From positions 1 through 17,223 of the forward strand of contig CAMZKY010000201.1 in the NCBI GenBank assembly GCA_947311455.1: a stretch of DNA of 17,223 nucleotides, given 5' to 3'. The translations under genes were made by a program, and so were the position numbers. This document shows positions 14,869 through 17,223 of the stretch, piece after piece. How positions within the stretch are numbered: the stretch's first letter is position 1; every line of letters begins with the position of its first letter. The notes under the pieces were generated by a model. That model had not been told where the DNA came from. It did not search any database and saw only the letters and a list, made by a program, of their open reading frames with translations. Origin of the DNA: an uncultured Marinosulfonomonas sp. (GTDB lineage: Bacteria > Pseudomonadota > Alphaproteobacteria > Rhodobacterales > Rhodobacteraceae).

Positions 14869-15603
14869 TTAACTTCGTACCACTTCCGTTCCGGCGATCT
14901 GGTCATGGCGCATTTTTCCGTTCCAGCGGAACAGTGGTAATATGTAGAACCACAACGATAAGGCAAAAAAAACAAGAGCGATTGAAATGATCAACAACGT
15001 ATTGGAAAATAGCGCCTGAATAACAGAGTACGGTAACAAATCGAAAAGGAGAACAGGCATAAATGGGGCAAACCGCCAAAATTCACGTTTTAGGGCTTGA
15101 TGGCGAGTTTTATGGACAACCCTTATTCCAAGAAGGGCCTTACCGGGCGTATAGCCTTGCCACTTAGTCAAATAAAAGGCTGAGCCAATAATGAGAAATG
15201 CCAAGACTAAAAACCCTTGCGGATGAACGGGGTTAATTGGTATGCCGATTGCATTAATTGGAACAGAAATTCTTTTTCCTGTCGTAATAGTGACATTGTC
15301 ATATTTCATGTGTGTTTTGTCATAAAACAAAGTGGCAGTTATTCCATTATCAAACAAGAACCACAATTTTGTGCGGCACGCCGCAGCCCTAGTTGGGCGT
15401 TGATCTTTGATGAAATCTACCAATTCGATTGGAGCTGTTTTTATTGTCTGACAGGACTTGGAAAAAATTCCAGCATTACCATAACGGATCTGTTCGGTAT
15501 GATCGCGAACAAGTGGGTAGAGCAGCATAGTCGTGACAACTGCGACTATAAGCCAGTCGATAAGCAACGCTAATCCACGCCGTATGATCATACGAGGGGG
15601 CAT
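14869..15603 (-). CDS. RDD-family membrane protein, AT-rich gene coupled to fabI
   Basis: The 244-residue product matches the RDD family: RGLALLIDWLIV at the first helix (9-20), GYTPGKALLGIRVV (150-163) and the C-terminal HDQIAGTEVV (233-242). Predicted membrane segments are near 9-32, 128-146, 180-198 and 203-225. The stretch 35-125 between helices 1 and 2 is soluble, probably periplasmic, and has Cys51 and Cys76, which could form a disulfide. RDD proteins are poorly understood; some act in ion transport. Its ATG overlaps the fabI stop as TAATG. The DNA is clearly more AT-rich than its neighbours: 28% GC in 15301-15360 and 40% in 15001-15060 against 63% in 15721-15780 of fabI. Function is not known. 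Confidence 0.8.
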   Translation of the reverse strand: MPPRMIIRRGLALLIDWLIVAVVTTMLLYPLVRDHTEQIRYGNAGIFSKSCQTIKTAPIELVDFIKDQRPTRAAACRTKLWFLFDNGITATLFYDKTHMKYDNVTITTGKRISVPINAIGIPINPVHPQGFLVLAFLIIGSAFYLTKWQGYTPGKALLGIRVVHKTRHQALKREFWRFAPFMPVLLFDLLPYSVIQALFSNTLLIISIALVFFALSLWFYILPLFRWNGKMRHDQIAGTEVVRS

Positions 15604-16391
15604 TACAAATTCTCGGTCTGTGCCATGCCCAGCACATGAAACCCGCCATCCACGCGGATGATTTCGCCGGTGGTGCAGGCGCCGGCGTCCGACGCCAGAT
15701 AGACGGCGGTGCCGCCCACGGCCTCTAGGGTGGCGTTGCTGCGCAAAGGGGCGTTGGATTCGGTGTGGCGATAGGTTTTGCGGGCGCCACCAATCGCGGC
15801 CCCGGCAAGGGTTTTCATCGGGCCCGGCGAAATGGCGTTGACGCGAATACCGTCCGGCCCCAGATCATTGGCCAAATAGCGCACGGCAGATTCCAGCGCG
15901 GCTTTGGCCACGCCCATAACATTATAAAACGGGGTGACGCGGTTTGAGCCTTGGAACGTCAGCGTCATGATCGTGCCGCCATTTTTCATCAAAGGTGCGG
16001 CGCGGCGGGCCACGTCGATCATGGAATAACAGGAAATATCCAGCGAGTTTTTAAAGTTTTCGCGGGATGTATTCACAAACCGCCCCGTCAGTTCATCTTT
16101 GTCGGAATAGGCCAGCGCGTGAACCACAAAATCCAGCCCGCCCCATTCCTGTTTGATTTTTTCAAAGGCAGCGTCCATGGAGGCATCATCGGTCACGTCA
16201 ACATCAACCAGGATGTTCGCCCCCAAGGATTCAGCCAACGGGGCCACGCGTTTACCAAAGGCATCGCCTTGGTAGGTAAATGCCAGCTCCGCACCCTCGG
16301 CGGCCATAGCCGAGGCAATGCCCCATGCGATTGAACGCTGATTTGCAACGCCCATGATCAGGCCACGTTTGCCTTTGAGAGAATCTGTCAT
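15603..16391 (-). CDS. fabI: Enoyl-[acyl-carrier-protein] reductase, FabI type
   Basis: FabI performs the last reduction of each fatty-acid elongation cycle with NADH. The 262-residue protein is an atypical short-chain dehydrogenase with the FabI-type cofactor motif GVANQRSIAWGIA (14-26). The catalytic pair is Tyr156 and Lys163 in YNVMGVAKAALES. The C-terminus GEIIRVDGGFHVLGM is typical of alphaproteobacterial FabI. Two active-site differences from E. coli stand out. The position of Tyr146 is Phe (LTFQGSNR, codon TTC), and the position of Gly93 is Ala94 (HALAYSD), as I recall for other alphaproteobacterial FabI. The gene begins 3 nt after fabB, the usual order in this group, and is followed by an overlapping RDD gene. 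A paralogue elsewhere in the genome is possible. Confidence 0.93.
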   Translation of the reverse strand: MTDSLKGKRGLIMGVANQRSIAWGIASAMAAEGAELAFTYQGDAFGKRVAPLAESLGANILVDVDVTDDASMDAAFEKIKQEWGGLDFVVHALAYSDKDELTGRFVNTSRENFKNSLDISCYSMIDVARRAAPLMKNGGTIMTLTFQGSNRVTPFYNVMGVAKAALESAVRYLANDLGPDGIRVNAISPGPMKTLAGAAIGGARKTYRHTESNAPLRSNATLEAVGGTAVYLASDAGACTTGEIIRVDGGFHVLGMAQTENL

Positions 16392-16394
16392 AAT

Positions 16395-17223
16395 TTACCC
16401 GTGATATTTGCTAAGGGCGATGGTGCCGTTGGTGCCACCAAAGCCAAAGCTGTTTGAAATGATTGTATCAAGACCTGCGTTTTCCACAAATTCGGTGCAG
16501 ATTTCGCTGGGGTCGATTTGGGGGTCAAGCTCGGTGATATTGGCCGATGGCGCAATGAAATCGCCATTCATCATAATCATCGAATAGATTGCCTCATGCA
16601 CGCCCGCGCCGCCCAAACAGTGGCCGGTGAGGGATTTTGTCGAGGTGATCGGCGGCACGTTCCCTTCGCCAAACACACGGCGAATTGCGTGCACCTCGGT
16701 CACGTCGCCCGCAGGGGTCGAAGTGCCGTGGGCGTTGATATAGCCAACCTTGCGATCGCCGATGGTGCTAAGCGCCAGTTTCATTGAGCGTTCCGCCCCT
16801 TCGCCGGACGGGGCCACCATATCGCTACCGTCGGATGTTGCGCCATAGCCTGTGACTTCGGCATAGATTTTTGCGCCGCGCGCCAAAGCGTGTTCAAGTT
16901 CCTCAAGCACAACAACACCGCCGCCACCGGAAATCACAAACCCGTCACGGGTGGCGTCAAAGGCGCGGGAGGCTGTTTCGGGGGTGTCGTTATATTTGCT
17001 GGACATGGCACCCATCGCATCAAACAGGCAGGATAATGTCCAGTCCAGCTCTTCGCCTCCACCGGCAAAAACGATGTCTTGCTTGCCAAACTGGATTTGC
17101 TCAACCCCGTTGCCCATACAGTGCAAAGATGTGGTGCAGGCCGAGGTGATGGAGTAGTTTACACCCTTGATTTTAAAGGGAGTGGCAAGGCAAGCCGAGT
17201 TGGTGGACGACATACAGCGCGTC
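16395..17223 (-). CDS. fabB: 3-oxoacyl-[acyl-carrier-protein] synthase I, FabB (C-terminal part; 5' end outside the window)
   Basis: FabB is the condensing enzyme needed for elongation of unsaturated fatty acids made through FabA. The visible 275 or so residues cover the thiolase-fold C-terminal two thirds. The nucleophile cysteine is in SITSACTTSLH, and the two histidines of the Cys-His-His triad are in NAHGTSTPAGD and SLTGHCLGGAG. The terminal FGFGGTNGT loop is intact. The frame is open through the window edge (TRC before MSSTNSA), so the ATG at 17213 is internal and not the start. fabI follows after 3 nt. fabA is expected just upstream in this lineage but cannot be seen. Confidence 0.95.
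   Translation of the reverse strand, partial: TRCMSSTNSACLATPFKIKGVNYSITSACTTSLHCMGNGVEQIQFGKQDIVFAGGGEELDWTLSCLFDAMGAMSSKYNDTPETASRAFDATRDGFVISGGGGVVVLEELEHALARGAKIYAEVTGYGATSDGSDMVAPSGEGAERSMKLALSTIGDRKVGYINAHGTSTPAGDVTEVHAIRRVFGEGNVPPITSTKSLTGHCLGGAGVHEAIYSMIMMNGDFIAPSANITELDPQIDPSEICTEFVENAGLDTIISNSFGFGGTNGTIALSKYHG

Noticed and set aside
1..17223. tRNA, rRNA, CRISPR, insertion sequences, integrases or phage genes
   Set aside because: None of the expected motifs, repeats or proteins were seen on either strand.

Overview
The window looks like a chromosomal segment of a marine alphaproteobacterium of the Rhodobacterales (Roseobacter group). The evidence is the gene content and protein style: soxBCD, a SqrR/SoxR-type ArsR repressor, a compact pobA-pcaDCHG-pcaB operon, a fabB-fabI pair with a Rhodobacterales-type enoyl-ACP reductase, and moderately GC-rich coding DNA. 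Genus is inferred only loosely, and no RNA gene was seen.

Layout. (1) Positions 1-2667, plus strand: the 3' end of a thiosulfate-oxidation (sox) cluster, namely the end of soxB, complete soxC and an unusually short soxD with one heme domain. soxE/soxF do not follow. (2) 2774-3139, minus strand and convergent with sox: a SqrR/BigR/SoxR-like ArsR repressor whose cysteines suggest persulfide sensing. (3) 3285-11579, all minus: a 4-hydroxybenzoate/protocatechuate operon read pobA, pcaD, pcaC, pcaH, pcaG, a BKACE (DUF849) gene, pcaB, followed by a TetA-family MFS transporter and a zinc alcohol dehydrogenase. (4) 11625-13805, minus: a PLP-dependent threonine/serine dehydratase and an endonuclease/exonuclease/phosphatase-fold protein, 3 nt apart. 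(5) 13941-14735, minus: a class I polyphosphate kinase 2 with its own intrinsic terminator. (6) 14869-17223, minus: fabB (cut by the window edge), fabI and an AT-rich RDD membrane-protein gene, apparently one transcript.

How the genes work together. PobA turns 4-hydroxybenzoate into protocatechuate, PcaGH opens the ring, PcaB and PcaC give the enol-lactone, and PcaD gives 3-oxoadipate. The classical finishing genes pcaIJ/pcaF are absent here. In their place a beta-keto acid cleavage enzyme (BKACE) gene lies tightly between pcaG and pcaB, with a 2-nt gap on one side and a 1-nt overlap on the other. The most interesting hypothesis in this window is that this enzyme cleaves 3-oxoadipate with acetyl-CoA to succinyl-CoA and acetoacetate, which would bypass the CoA-transferase and thiolase steps. 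The second point of interest is the natural one-heme SoxD, which lacks the second cytochrome domain of the Paracoccus protein.

No stretch longer than about 150 bases lacks a gene. No tRNA, rRNA, CRISPR array, insertion sequence or phage gene was recognised.
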